Shown here: positions 50,044 through 58,255 of the stretch, one piece after another
Layout: the number at the start of each line of letters is the position of its first letter
How positions within the stretch are numbered: position 1 is the first letter of the stretch
NCBI GenBank assembly: GCA_028873975.1
Contig: JAPPMO010000119.1
Location: forward strand, 104,651-168,650
Direction of reading: 5' to 3'
Length of the DNA: 64,000 bases
DNA from: Chloroflexota bacterium
GTDB taxonomy: Bacteria; Chloroflexota; Anaerolineae; Aggregatilineales; Phototrophicaceae
Notes under the pieces: model-generated
The model's input: the letters and a program-made list of their open reading frames with translations, nothing else
The model's database searches: none
What the model was told of the DNA's origin: nothing
Program-made: the position numbers and the translations under genes

Positions 50044-51156
50044 TTAGGCGTAGGGATCGGCGGCATCGCGCAAGCCATCGCCGACAAAGTTGAAAGCCAG
50101 TACCGTGATTATAATGGGCAGCACCGGCAGCAGCAGCCAGGGCGTCAAAGCGATGGCGTTGAGATTCTGTGTGCCGTCGAGCAGGGTGCCCCAACTGATG
50201 GTGGGCGGGCGTAAGCCCAAGCCCAGAAAGCTAAGCGCTGTTTCGCTGAGAATCATGATTGGCAGCGCCAGGGTCAGCGCGGCGATGAGATGGCTCATGA
50301 AGGACGGCACCATGTGCCGGTAAATGATGCGGAAGCGCGGCGTGCCGATGGTGCGCGCGGCCAGGATAAAATCTTCGTTGCGCAGCGACATGAACTTGCC
50401 GCGGACGACGCGAGCCACCTCGGTCCAGCCGATGAAGGACAAGATGATCGTGATGCCAAAGTACATCTGTAGTTGGGTCAAATTGCGCGGCAGCGCGGCG
50501 CTGAGCGTGAGCCAGAGCGGAATGGTCGGGATGGAACGCAATACCTCGATCAGGCGTTGAATCGCGACATCCAGCCAGCCGCCGTAATAGCCCGAGACGC
50601 CGCCGAGCAAGATGCCCAGTATCAAACTCAGGAAGACGCCGACCAAGCCCACGGTCAGCGAGATTTGCCCGCCGTAAATGATGCGCGAGAGCATGTCGCG
50701 CCCAAGCAAGTCCGTTCCCAAAAGGAAAAGCGGCAGATCCGGCTCGGCGGCGCCGATAAAATGAATATCGCTTTCGATAAAACCAAGGATCAAATAAGGG
50801 TCCCCGCGGACGAAGAAGCGCAGTTGATAGCGGTCGTCGGCGCTGACGCGGTAGAACTTGCGCAGAGTCTTGGGATCGCGCTCGCCGACGTAACCATAGA
50901 CGACGGGCGGAAAATGGAAGCCCGCCTCATCCAGGAAGACCAGCGGCTGCGGGGGCGCCTGGGCGAATTGCGCGTCGACGCGGGCGGGATCGCGCGGGGC
51001 GAAGAAACCGGCGAAGAGCGCGACAAAGTAAAACAGCAGCAAAACAGCCAGGCTGATCATGGCGGCGCGGTGCTTGCGAAAGCGCCACCAGATCAACTGC
51101 CACTGCGAAGCGGTCAGTTGGCGCTCGTCGGCTTTCTGCAGCGCTTCTTCGTTCAC
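50044..51156 (-). CDS. ABC transporter permease, DppC/OppC type
   Basis: This permease of about 370 residues has a cytoplasmic N-tail (RQLTASQWQLIWWRFRKHRA), a first helix and a long extracytoplasmic insertion of about 90 residues before FLLGTDLLGRDMLSRIIYGG. The EAA loop is ILAARTIGTPRFRIIYRHMV, and the C-terminus DPYA is canonical. The GTG at 51156 with AGGA upstream is chosen; a TTG at 51192 that overlaps the preceding stop by four bases would add 12 residues. The extra periplasmic insertion is larger than in typical DppC and may contact the binding protein. Confidence 0.83.
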   Translation of the reverse strand: MNEEALQKADERQLTASQWQLIWWRFRKHRAAMISLAVLLLFYFVALFAGFFAPRDPARVDAQFAQAPPQPLVFLDEAGFHFPPVVYGYVGERDPKTLRKFYRVSADDRYQLRFFVRGDPYLILGFIESDIHFIGAAEPDLPLFLLGTDLLGRDMLSRIIYGGQISLTVGLVGVFLSLILGILLGGVSGYYGGWLDVAIQRLIEVLRSIPTIPLWLTLSAALPRNLTQLQMYFGITIILSFIGWTEVARVVRGKFMSLRNEDFILAARTIGTPRFRIIYRHMVPSFMSHLIAALTLALPIMILSETALSFLGLGLRPPTISWGTLLDGTQNLNAIALTPWLLLPVLPIIITVLAFNFVGDGLRDAADPYA

Positions 51157-51188
51157 AGGGCGAGATCCTAACAAGATCAATTTTCCCC

Positions 51189-52175
51189 TCAATCGAGGCG
51201 GATGCGCGGATCCACCAGCACCAGCAAAATATCGGAGATCAAGGTGCTCACGAGGGTGAACAAGCTCAGCATCAGCAAGAAACTGCCAGCCAGGAACATG
51301 TCTTGTTGCAGCAGGGCGTCCAGCATGAGCGGTCCCGTCGTCGGCAAGTTGAGCACGACCGAAACGATGGTCGCGCCGGAGATCATCCCGGGCAAGATCG
51401 TCGCCAGCGAACTGATGAAGGGGTTCAGCGCCACGCGCACCGGGTACTTCCAGATCAGGCGGCGCTCGCGCAGGCCCTTTGCCCGCGCCGCTTCGACGTA
51501 GGGCTTGTTCAATTCATCCAGCAGGTTGGCGCGCATGGTGCGGATCAAACCGGCTGTTCCCGCTGTGCCCAGCACGACGATCGGCACCCACAAGTGCGAC
51601 AGGAAGTCGATGAACTTCTCTATGCTCCAGGGGGCGTCGCGGAACTCGCTGGAAAACAAGCCGCCCATCGACACCCCGAATACCGAAAAGCCGATCCACA
51701 TCAAGACCAGCGCCAGCAGAAAATTGGGGATCGCCAGCCCGATAAAGCCGATAAAGCTGAAAAAATAATCGAAAAGCGAATACTGATTGGTGGCGGAATA
51801 AATAGCGATAGGGAAAGCCAGCGCCCAGGTGAAAAGCAGCGAACCGAGGGAAATGGCAAGCGTCCAGCCCAACCGGCTCCAGATCAGTTCGGAGACCGGC
51901 CGGTTCCAGTTGAAGGAGCGTCCGAAGTCGCCCTCGGTCACAATATTGCTTATCCAGCGCGTGTATTGCGCCAGAAAGGGTTGATCCAGCGCATAACGCT
52001 CGCGCAGGAGGGCTTCGGTTTCCGCATCGACCGACGAGCCACTTTCCTGCATCCGCAGGATCAGCGTATCGAGATAATCACCCGGCGGCAACTGGATCAA
52101 GAAAAACACCAGGATCGAGATGAAGAGCAGGGTCGGTATGAAGAGCAGGATGCGCCGAAGGATAAAGCCCAGCAT
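51189..52175 (-). CDS. ABC transporter permease, DppB/OppB type
   Basis: This 328-residue permease starts MLGFILRRILLFIPTLLFIS and contains QLPPGDYLDTLILRMQESG, ALDQPFLAQYTRWISNIV and the EAA loop KPYVEAARAKGLRERRLIW, ending DPRIRLD. It is the first permease after the binding-protein gene, separated from it by 416 bases that hold palindromic repeats and a strong hairpin. It forms a heterodimer with the DppC-type protein. Confidence 0.87.
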   Translation of the reverse strand: MLGFILRRILLFIPTLLFISILVFFLIQLPPGDYLDTLILRMQESGSSVDAETEALLRERYALDQPFLAQYTRWISNIVTEGDFGRSFNWNRPVSELIWSRLGWTLAISLGSLLFTWALAFPIAIYSATNQYSLFDYFFSFIGFIGLAIPNFLLALVLMWIGFSVFGVSMGGLFSSEFRDAPWSIEKFIDFLSHLWVPIVVLGTAGTAGLIRTMRANLLDELNKPYVEAARAKGLRERRLIWKYPVRVALNPFISSLATILPGMISGATIVSVVLNLPTTGPLMLDALLQQDMFLAGSFLLMLSLFTLVSTLISDILLVLVDPRIRLD

Positions 52176-52254
52176 AAGGCAAATTACACTAGCCAGCTAT
52201 GGATGCGCAAAAGTGGAGAGTCCGAGGGAGCGTCTACTGTCGTGGGTATTTCTT

Positions 52255-52432
52255 TTCTAACCCCATCCCCGGCCCTTCCCCATTGCAATGGGGAAGGGTG
52301 ACTCGACGATGAATTTGAGCGATATTTTTCAGAATCGAACAATAATGAGCATGAAAACCCATCTTCAGTGATCGCGCGCCCCCTCTCCGATGCTTCGGGG
52401 AGGGGGTTGGGGGGTGGGGTAGGTGTTGAGAC
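52255..52432. repeat. GC-rich palindromic repeats, family B, in the binding-protein/permease spacer
   Basis: Two palindromic units occupy the non-coding stretch 52176-52591. The first (52273-52298) is a perfect 26-base palindrome with CCCTTCCCC arms. The second (52379-52406) pairs CCCCCTCTCCGA with TCGGGGAGGGGG around four bases and continues with a G-rich tail to about 52432. Similar C-rich units occur at 56325-56371. Apart from these and the hairpin at 52546, I see no gene in this spacer. Confidence 0.7.
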
Positions 52433-52545
52433 CTGTACGATTTCCACAGGAGTCCGCTCCTCAGCAAGGCATAGGAGAAGGTGGTCTTCTAAGGAAGTTG
52501 AGTTCGTGTTGTCTACAGCATATCTCCATGATATTAGACACTACC

Positions 52546-52581
52546 CGAGTCCGCGCAGTTTGGAAAGCCTGCGCGGACTCG
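52546..52581 (-). other. Strong intercistronic hairpin after the binding-protein gene
   Basis: CGAGTCCGCGCAG and CTGCGCGGACTCG form a perfect 13-base stem around ten bases, 10 bases after the binding-protein stop on the minus strand. No U-run follows, so it is more likely an mRNA stabiliser or partial attenuator than a terminator. Confidence 0.7.
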
Positions 52582-52591
52582 TCGCGTTGGT

Positions 52592-54514
52592 CTATTCAGC
52601 GAAGTACCATTGCTCGGGATGGTGCGGTCCCCAAACCCAGAATTCGACGCTGACGATGTCCTCTGGTCCCGGGACGTTGCGCAGATCCTTGTCGAAGACG
52701 ATGGGCCGCGGCATCAAGCCCACCGTGCCGATGACCCACAGGTTTTCGGCATTGGTGCGCATAATCTCCCGGCCGAGCTCCAGATAGCGCTCGGCGCCGC
52801 GCGGCACTTGCATCCATTCATCCACCGCTTCATAAAGCCGGCGAACGACCTCGGGCGGTTCATCGCCCTGTTCCCCGCCGGATTCGTACCACTGGTACCA
52901 GCGGAAACCGCCGATGGGCGTTGTCGGCCAGTGGAAGGGCGGGCGATAGCGAATCGGCGCGTTGTTGCGGCTGAAGACTTCGGAAGAGCCGCCGATTGCC
53001 CAGGAGCCCATATCAATGTCATTGGCGCGCAGACGTTCGCGGAAGAGCGTGCCGTCAATGGGATCCAGCAAGAGATCCACGCCGATCTCCGCCCAATAAG
53101 TTTTGATCAGCTCGACCAACTCCGTGCGCCAGGGTCCGCTGCCGAAGGGCGCGCTGAAGGTGATCTGGAGCGGCGCGCCGTCTGGGCGCATACGCCAGCC
53201 ATCGTCGCCGCGCTCCAAGCCCATTTCGTCCAGCAGGGCGTTGGCGCCAGCGACATCGTATTCAATCGCGTTCTCGTCGATGCCTTCTTCGTAGAATGTG
53301 GCTGATGGATCGAAGATCGGCTGCCGCGGCTTGCCCTGGCCCAGGAAGACCAATTCTTGTACTTCGGCGCGGTTGATGGCGATGGAAAGCGCCCGGCGGA
53401 AGCGAATATCGTTGAAGATCTCGCGCAGAACCGGATCCGTATGCGTGAAGTTGAGGACCATGCCGAACTCCGACGCCCGCAGATCGGGGTGCAAGTTCAC
53501 CACATAGCCATTGGCTTCGGCGTTTTCCGCCAGCAGCGGAAACTCGGAAATGTTGCGCCCGAAGCCCGCGTGCGTGATGTCCCCGGATACGATCCGGGCC
53601 ACCATGACCTCGGTGCTGGGCGCGGTGAGCCGCAGGAAGTAATCGGCATAAGGCAACTGATTGCCTTCGGGATCGACCACGTGATAGTAGGGATTCCGGA
53701 CGAAAGTATAGTTGTTTTCCGAATCCGTGCTCTCGTAGATCCAGGCGCTCAGCACCGGCAAATCGGGGTCCTGAACCGAGAAGTAAGGATCGGCCGCCGT
53801 CCCGCCCAGCAGCTTGGCTTCGAAGAGCTCGTGCCAGAAGTCGTAGCCCGCCGCCTGCGCCAGCTCATCCGCGCCGTCGTTGTAATCAATGTGGAACTGG
53901 CTCAAGTAGTGCTCCGGCAAGAAGGGACGGAAATCGGTGATGGTATCCAAAACGCGCACGAAAGGTTCGGGATAATGGAAGACGAAATTGTAGTCATCGA
54001 TGACTTCCAGCTCGGCGTGCTGCCCGCTGGCCAGGATGCCGTTGTCGGTATTCGCCAGGAAGACATCGTCGTTCTTGACCACGGCATCATACCAGAATTG
54101 CACGTCCTCGGTTGTCAACGGCGCGCCATCGGACCAGCGATGCCCTTCGCGCAGTTTCACGGCGAAGGTCAGGGCGTCGTCGCTGAGCGCGTAGGATTCC
54201 ACGATATCGGGCACGATATTGAAGTTGAAGTCGAATTGCGCGACATTGGCGTTCAAGACCGAGCAAGTTTCCGGATCACAAGCGACTTCGTCGTTCCAGA
54301 TGCCGACGATCGTGCCGCCGTAGACGCCGATCTCGTTGCGCGCCTCCTGGATATAGGGTTGGGCGGGCAAGCGCTCGTCAACCGGGGGCAATTCGCCCGC
54401 GGCGACCTGTTCCGCCAGCATCGGCGCTTCTTTGTACATGTCTTGGCTCGCAACGGCGCCGACAGCCAACAGCAGGCACAGCGAAGCAAGAAGAACTATC
54501 AATCGCCTGAACAT
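52592..54514 (-). CDS. ABC transporter substrate-binding protein, family 5
   Basis: This 640-residue binding protein has a Sec signal peptide (MFRRLIVLLASLCLLLAVGA, cleavage near AVA-S) without lipobox, though Cys13 lies inside the hydrophobic core. Family-5 features are PDIVESYALSDDALTFAVKL with REGHRWSDGAPLTTEDVQFW, RFRRALSIAINRAEVQELVF and NPYYHVVDPEGNQLPYADYF. It is long for the family and resembles the group found next to sugar-acid catabolic genes rather than classical DppA. AGGAG precedes the ATG by six bases. It heads the long minus-strand run to 41.6 kb, so the imported compound is probably a glycoside or aldonate conjugate. Confidence 0.87.
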   Translation of the reverse strand: MFRRLIVLLASLCLLLAVGAVASQDMYKEAPMLAEQVAAGELPPVDERLPAQPYIQEARNEIGVYGGTIVGIWNDEVACDPETCSVLNANVAQFDFNFNIVPDIVESYALSDDALTFAVKLREGHRWSDGAPLTTEDVQFWYDAVVKNDDVFLANTDNGILASGQHAELEVIDDYNFVFHYPEPFVRVLDTITDFRPFLPEHYLSQFHIDYNDGADELAQAAGYDFWHELFEAKLLGGTAADPYFSVQDPDLPVLSAWIYESTDSENNYTFVRNPYYHVVDPEGNQLPYADYFLRLTAPSTEVMVARIVSGDITHAGFGRNISEFPLLAENAEANGYVVNLHPDLRASEFGMVLNFTHTDPVLREIFNDIRFRRALSIAINRAEVQELVFLGQGKPRQPIFDPSATFYEEGIDENAIEYDVAGANALLDEMGLERGDDGWRMRPDGAPLQITFSAPFGSGPWRTELVELIKTYWAEIGVDLLLDPIDGTLFRERLRANDIDMGSWAIGGSSEVFSRNNAPIRYRPPFHWPTTPIGGFRWYQWYESGGEQGDEPPEVVRRLYEAVDEWMQVPRGAERYLELGREIMRTNAENLWVIGTVGLMPRPIVFDKDLRNVPGPEDIVSVEFWVWGPHHPEQWYFAE

Positions 54515-54558
54515 GATTATCTCCTCATTATAATTTTGTCGAAAAGCAAGCAGTATCT

Positions 54559-54588
54559 AGTGTAGCGCGTGAGAATAGATTGTCGCAA
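54559..54588 (-). promoter_or_regulatory. Putative promoter of the 54.5-41.6 kb minus-strand run
   Basis: On the minus strand TTGCGA (54588-54583) and TACACT (54564-54559) are 18 bases apart, about 45 bases before the binding-protein start. It lies just outside the target duplication of the MITE-like element at 54607, so the element's insertion may have affected its upstream side. Confidence 0.35.
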
Positions 54589-54606
54589 AAAATTCGCGAC
54601 GAACTG

Positions 54607-54951
54607 CAGGGCAATCGCATCAAAATGATAACGGCTGAAATGTTGGGAATCTAAACTGAATATTAACCACAGCCGCTCGGCGGCAGCGAAATTGGGCTAC
54701 CGCGCTCACAGAAAATAATAAACTTGCTCGGCTACCGCAGATCGCGGTTCATTAAATAAGAGAACACAGAGGGCACAGAGAAAAACAGAAAATGTCTTAT
54801 TTCAACTGTGTTTTCGAGTGAAAAATCACGTTTCGCTTATAACTCTTTCTTATGCTTAGTCTCGGATTTTAGAAGAAATGCCGTCTGAACACTAGCGAAC
54901 TCTGTGCGCTCTGCGCTCTCTGTGTTGAAAAAATTTGACGCAATTGCCCTG
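54607..54951. mobile_element. MITE-like element, second copy, with an 88-base internal insertion
   Basis: This copy begins CAGGGCAATCGCATCAAAAT and ends in ATTGCCCTG, the exact complement of its first nine bases. It is flanked by GACGAACTG (54598-54606 and 54953-54961). Compared with the 28890 copy it carries about 88 extra bases at roughly 54673-54760; without them its length is 257. Directly after the right duplication another left end, CAGGGCAATCGCTTCAAAAT, starts at 54962. The remaining non-coding bases to 55122 show no gene. Confidence 0.82.
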
Positions 54952-55122
54952 GGACGAACTGCAGGGCAATCGCTTCAAAATCAATTTGTGTCAGTTGTGC
55001 CGAATAATACGGCTAGGCAGGGGTGGCTCAGGGTCAGTGTCGATGGTCAGTGTCCACGCGACCTGTCATTGTGCCATCTGCGGGTGTTTCTGCGCTGTCC
55101 GCTGGCGAGAGCTTTGCGGACA

Positions 55123-55503
55123 TCACGCCACCGGATAGGCCATGGTCGTGATCAAGCTGTCAATTTTTCCGCCGCTGGCGTACATGCGCGAATACTGCAC
55201 GGTGATCGGCACATCGCTGCGGATGCGGACGCCGTAGGGCACATCAAAGGGAATCTGGTATCCGGCGATTTGCTCGGGTTTGTCGAGGCGGATATGCGGG
55301 CAGCGTTTGGCCGGCACCGTCACCTTGATCCCCTCAACCGCGTCGCGATCTTCGAAATAGAAATCGAATATCAGGTTGGCGTCGTCAACGGTGGTATTAA
55401 GCACGCAGATAGATTCGTGATTCTTGTTGACGGGGTCATCGTCCGCCGGCGCCGCCAAGTAGGCATCGGGGATGAGCCAAGTTAAAGCGCCATGGGTCGG
55501 CAT
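55123..55503 (-). CDS. Anabaena sensory rhodopsin transducer (ASRT) family protein
   Basis: This 126-residue protein matches the small beta-sandwich ASRT family (PF07100). Family features are WLIPDAYLAAPADDDPVN, HESICVLNTTVDDANLIFDF, VTVPAKRCPHIRLD and SDVPITVQYSRM near the C-terminus. There is no rhodopsin gene here. A published comparative analysis proposed that this superfamily binds small molecules, probably sugars, and often sits near carbohydrate genes, which this context fits. It is soluble, with no signal peptide. AAAGGAG precedes the ATG. It is the last gene of the rhamnose-type operon, 42 bases after a class II aldolase, and may sense or bind a sugar intermediate. Confidence 0.85.
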   Translation of the reverse strand: MPTHGALTWLIPDAYLAAPADDDPVNKNHESICVLNTTVDDANLIFDFYFEDRDAVEGIKVTVPAKRCPHIRLDKPEQIAGYQIPFDVPYGVRIRSDVPITVQYSRMYASGGKIDSLITTMAYPVA

Positions 55504-55545
55504 GGTTTCTCCTTTACTGAATGTCTATGGATAGCAGGGGATATT

Positions 55546-56316
55546 CTAGTGGGTCTTGCTGTCTTCGACAAACAGTTGCCGCCGGTAAATCTCGTCCGGC
55601 CGCTTGTACAAATGCTGGATTTCCTCGTCCGGCAGGCGGGTCGGCTTGCCTGCCAGCAAGGCGCCGTGGAAGATGCGCGCGGCTTTCACCGCCATCGCGG
55701 TAATATTCAGAATTTCGCTGGCTGTATCGCCCAGGGCGATCATGCCGTGATTCTCCAGCAGGATTACCTTGGGCGCTTCGCCCTGTTCCTCTATGTAGGC
55801 GCGCACGCGCTCTCGCATGATGACCGCTAGCGGCAAGCCCGGGTCGGCATAAGGCACGAGGGCGGAGGACGGTCCGCAGAGCACCACTTCGTCGGGGAAG
55901 CGGCGCTGAAGCGCGAAAGCGGCGGCGTATTCCGTGCACAAGACCTGGTTGATCGCGGTCGGATGCGTATGACCGATGTATTTGACGCCGCATTCATGCA
56001 GCAGCATGGCATGGAAGCTGACCTCGATAGACGGGTTTCGCTCGCCGCTTTGATCGAGTCGCGCCGACTGCGTGATCGCCTTCTCTTCGCTCATGCTGCT
56101 CGGCGGATGATCAAGCAGCCCCAGGATCGGTTCCAGATAAACGCTGACGAAGCCGCCGGCGTCGATATTATGCATCTGCTGTCCGCTGGCTTTGACGGCG
56201 AAGGATTCGGTGTCGAGCCGCAGGGACGTATTGCCTTCGCCGATGACGACGTAGTCCTTTTGCGGATCGCCGAGCGCGCGCGTCATGTTGATGAGGCTGT
56301 CGAGTGGCTTGGTCAT
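55546..56316 (-). CDS. Class II aldolase/adducin family protein (rhamnulose-1-phosphate aldolase-like)
   Basis: This protein of about 256 residues has the class II aldolase pattern: VVIGEGNTSLRLDTESFAVK, zinc ligands His-x-His in YIGHTHPTAINQVL, and the third His in VILLENHGMIALGDTASE. Its place directly downstream of a RhaS-like binding protein, in an operon containing rhamnulokinase, suggests cleavage of rhamnulose 1-phosphate to dihydroxyacetone phosphate and lactaldehyde. However, sequence similarity to RhaD itself is weak, and fuculose- or other deoxyketose-phosphate aldolase activity is equally possible. The ATG at 56316 is used; a longer reading would run into the palindromic repeats. 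Confidence 0.8.
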   Translation of the reverse strand: MTKPLDSLINMTRALGDPQKDYVVIGEGNTSLRLDTESFAVKASGQQMHNIDAGGFVSVYLEPILGLLDHPPSSMSEEKAITQSARLDQSGERNPSIEVSFHAMLLHECGVKYIGHTHPTAINQVLCTEYAAAFALQRRFPDEVVLCGPSSALVPYADPGLPLAVIMRERVRAYIEEQGEAPKVILLENHGMIALGDTASEILNITAMAVKAARIFHGALLAGKPTRLPDEEIQHLYKRPDEIYRRQLFVEDSKTH

Positions 56317-56324
56317 TGAATGCC

Positions 56325-56371
56325 TACCCCTCCCCCGGCCCCCTCCCCAAAGCATTGGAGAGAGGGAGCAC
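56325..56371. repeat. C-rich palindromic repeat, family B
   Basis: CCCCTCCCCCGGCCCCCTCC followed by an AAAGCATTGG turn and GAGAGGGAG forms an imperfect hairpin. It is similar to the units at 52255-52432 and lies in the leader of the aldolase gene. Confidence 0.6.
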
Positions 56372-56407
56372 AGAGGCCGTTACGTTGTTCGGAAAGTACG
56401 ACACAAG

Positions 56408-56448
56408 TCTCCCCCCATAGCTATGGGGGGAGATTTAGAGGGGGGTTG
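56408..56448. repeat. Palindromic repeat, family A, acting as hairpin after the RhaS-like gene
   Basis: The segment 56408-56433 is a perfect 26-base palindrome with TCTCCCCCCAT arms, followed by TTTAGAGGGGGG. The same arms and tail occur inside the lipoprotein gene at 24738. On the minus strand it starts about 25 bases after the binding-protein stop, so its RNA would fold into a very stable stem between that gene and the aldolase gene. Confidence 0.8.
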
Positions 56449-56457
56449 ACCGCAATG

Positions 56458-57603
56458 CTAGAAATCGAAGTCGTTGATATTGTCCGCCGTGAAGGTGAAG
56501 GGGGGACCAAGCAAGACTTCGCTGCCATTAACGACCACAAGATCGCCCAGGCGCCCGGCCGAGACCGACGCATCGCCGGGCTGGAACTCGCCATCGACGA
56601 CCGCGCGCATGACATAAACCGCGGCATAACCCAGGTCGACCGGGTTCCACAGAATCACATCGCGGACGCAGCCACTGTTGACATAAGGCTTCATGCCATT
56701 AGGCGTCGCCAGACCAACGACCGCGACATCTTCACAGACGCCAGCCTGCTGAACCGCATCAGCGCCGTTGGGCGTGGCGACCGAGGTCATGGCGAAGATG
56801 CCATCCAGGTCCTCGCCGTATTTGTTGATCAGCGTCTGCGCCTGCTGGAAGCTCAAGACGGCGTCTTCCTGCGCCTCGAGGGTTTCCAGCCAGGTCAGGT
56901 CGGGATAGCACTCGGCAGCGTAAGCCCACATTTCGGCGATCCAACGCGCCTGATTGGGCGTGGTAAAGGTCGAGGTGACGATGCCGAAGGAAGCGTCCGC
57001 GCCCATCTGGTCGGCGAGGCTGTCTACCAGCGCCTTGGCGATGCCGTTGAATTCCGCCTGGTTGACGAACCATTCGCGGGCGTCCGGCTCGCTATTGGCG
57101 TCATAACCGACGACATGGATGCCGGCTTCCAGCGCCTTGCGCAAGACCGGCGCGATGGCGACCGGGTCGTTGGCGGCGAAGAGGATGCCGTCAACGCCGG
57201 CCGTGATATAGCTGTCGATGACCTGGATCTGGTCGTCGATATTGGCTTCGGTCGGCGCGTCGGTGGTGACGGAGACGTTGCCCAGCTCTTCGGCGGCTTG
57301 CTGCTGACCCAGCGTGGTGGCGGCGAAGTAACCGATGCCGACCAGTTTGGGCACGTCAACCAGCGTGATGTCCATGCCAGCCATGTCATCGCCCATAGCC
57401 ACCATGCCGCCGTCGTATTCCATCATCTCCATGTCTTCTTCCATGTCCTCGCCCTCGTCCATCATCTCATCGCCCATGCCGCAGGCGAGGGGATTGACAG
57501 CGAGGTCGTCGGCGCCGTCCCAGCGGTCTTGCGCGCCGACGGGTACAGCGACTAGCGCCAGCAATAGCGCCAGGATAAAAGTAATTGCGAGTGTCCTTTT
57601 CAT
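56458..57603 (-). CDS. rhaS: Rhamnose-type ABC sugar-binding protein (RhaS-like)
   Basis: This 381-residue protein has a Sec signal (MKRTLAITFILALLLALVAV, cleavage near VGAQ-D). The PBP domain matches the RhaS/autoinducer-2 group: YFAATTLGQQQAAEELGNVS, DGILFAANDPVAIAPVLRKA, GIVTSTFTTPNQARWIAEMW, DGIFAMTSVATPNGADAV, CEDVAVVGLATPNGMKPYVN and LLGPPFTFTADNINDFDF, which is the typical C-terminus. An insert of about 35 residues near 41-77 is made almost only of Met, Asp, Glu and Gly; it is not expected in the family and may be a flexible or metal-binding linker. It is downstream of the permease and ATPase genes, with a small secreted-protein gene between. Confidence 0.87.
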   Translation of the reverse strand: MKRTLAITFILALLLALVAVPVGAQDRWDGADDLAVNPLACGMGDEMMDEGEDMEEDMEMMEYDGGMVAMGDDMAGMDITLVDVPKLVGIGYFAATTLGQQQAAEELGNVSVTTDAPTEANIDDQIQVIDSYITAGVDGILFAANDPVAIAPVLRKALEAGIHVVGYDANSEPDAREWFVNQAEFNGIAKALVDSLADQMGADASFGIVTSTFTTPNQARWIAEMWAYAAECYPDLTWLETLEAQEDAVLSFQQAQTLINKYGEDLDGIFAMTSVATPNGADAVQQAGVCEDVAVVGLATPNGMKPYVNSGCVRDVILWNPVDLGYAAVYVMRAVVDGEFQPGDASVSAGRLGDLVVVNGSEVLLGPPFTFTADNINDFDF

Positions 57604-57757
57604 GAGTTTGACTCCAGAAACTAGATGGGTAAACGAAATTGCGGAACGGTTATGATGTTGTGCGCATATTCACCTCCTTTCATGTTTAGATATTGCTACC
57701 AAGTGTTTTCCAAAATCTATCCTTATAAGATACTCATCGGGAGAGAAAAGCAGAGGG

Positions 57758-58117
57758 TTAGGTTTCCTCTTCTTCCGTAACTTCATCACCATTTAGAGTT
57801 GCAAGCCAAGACAACATATCCATATCGGCACATTCCCCAAATGCCTCATACAGATGACCAACGAAATCATTCATTTCTTCATATTGTGGCGTATCATACG
57901 TAGCAGCAGTCAGTGCGAATCCCAGCACAGCCCACAATGGCATTGTTTCTTCTCCGTCATGGATCATTGGAGACATGAGCACTGCGCAATCGACGGTGTA
58001 GATGTCGGGCTCGCTATCATTGCTAAAGTCGATGTTTACGTACTGTAGGTCATCCTCCGCAACGGTAAGTGACAAGAATAGTAGTAGCGAACATAACGCG
58101 TATAGAATTTTTGACAT
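57758..58117 (-). CDS. Small secreted protein of unknown function
   Basis: This protein of about 119 residues has a signal peptide MSKILYALCSLLLFLSLTVA, and a mature part of about 99 residues rich in acidic residues (VNIDFSNDSEPDIYTVDCAV, then GECADMDMLSWLATLNGDE). Two cysteines in the mature part could form a disulfide. No domain is recognised; the layout is a little like small acid-stress periplasmic proteins, but I do not assign it. AGAGGA seven bases before the ATG supports this start over upstream in-frame codons. It is AT-richer than its neighbours and interrupts the permease-to-binding-protein order, so it may be a later insertion. Confidence 0.55.
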   Translation of the reverse strand: MSKILYALCSLLLFLSLTVAEDDLQYVNIDFSNDSEPDIYTVDCAVLMSPMIHDGEETMPLWAVLGFALTAATYDTPQYEEMNDFVGHLYEAFGECADMDMLSWLATLNGDEVTEEEET

Positions 58118-58255
58118 GATAAGTCCTCTCAAATGCAACCGCGAGCCCACTTTTCCAAAACAGTGTGAGAGACTTGAGAAAAGATCGCTAGGTTGAAATC
58201 TCAGGTCCCCTTCTTCCTCAAAAATGGACACCGCAGGAAAAAAGGAAGCATCTAG

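Noticed and set aside
52255-52432. CRISPR array or regulatory RNA in the spacer of repeats
   Set aside because: There are only two dissimilar palindromic units, no regular spacers, and no cas genes in the window.
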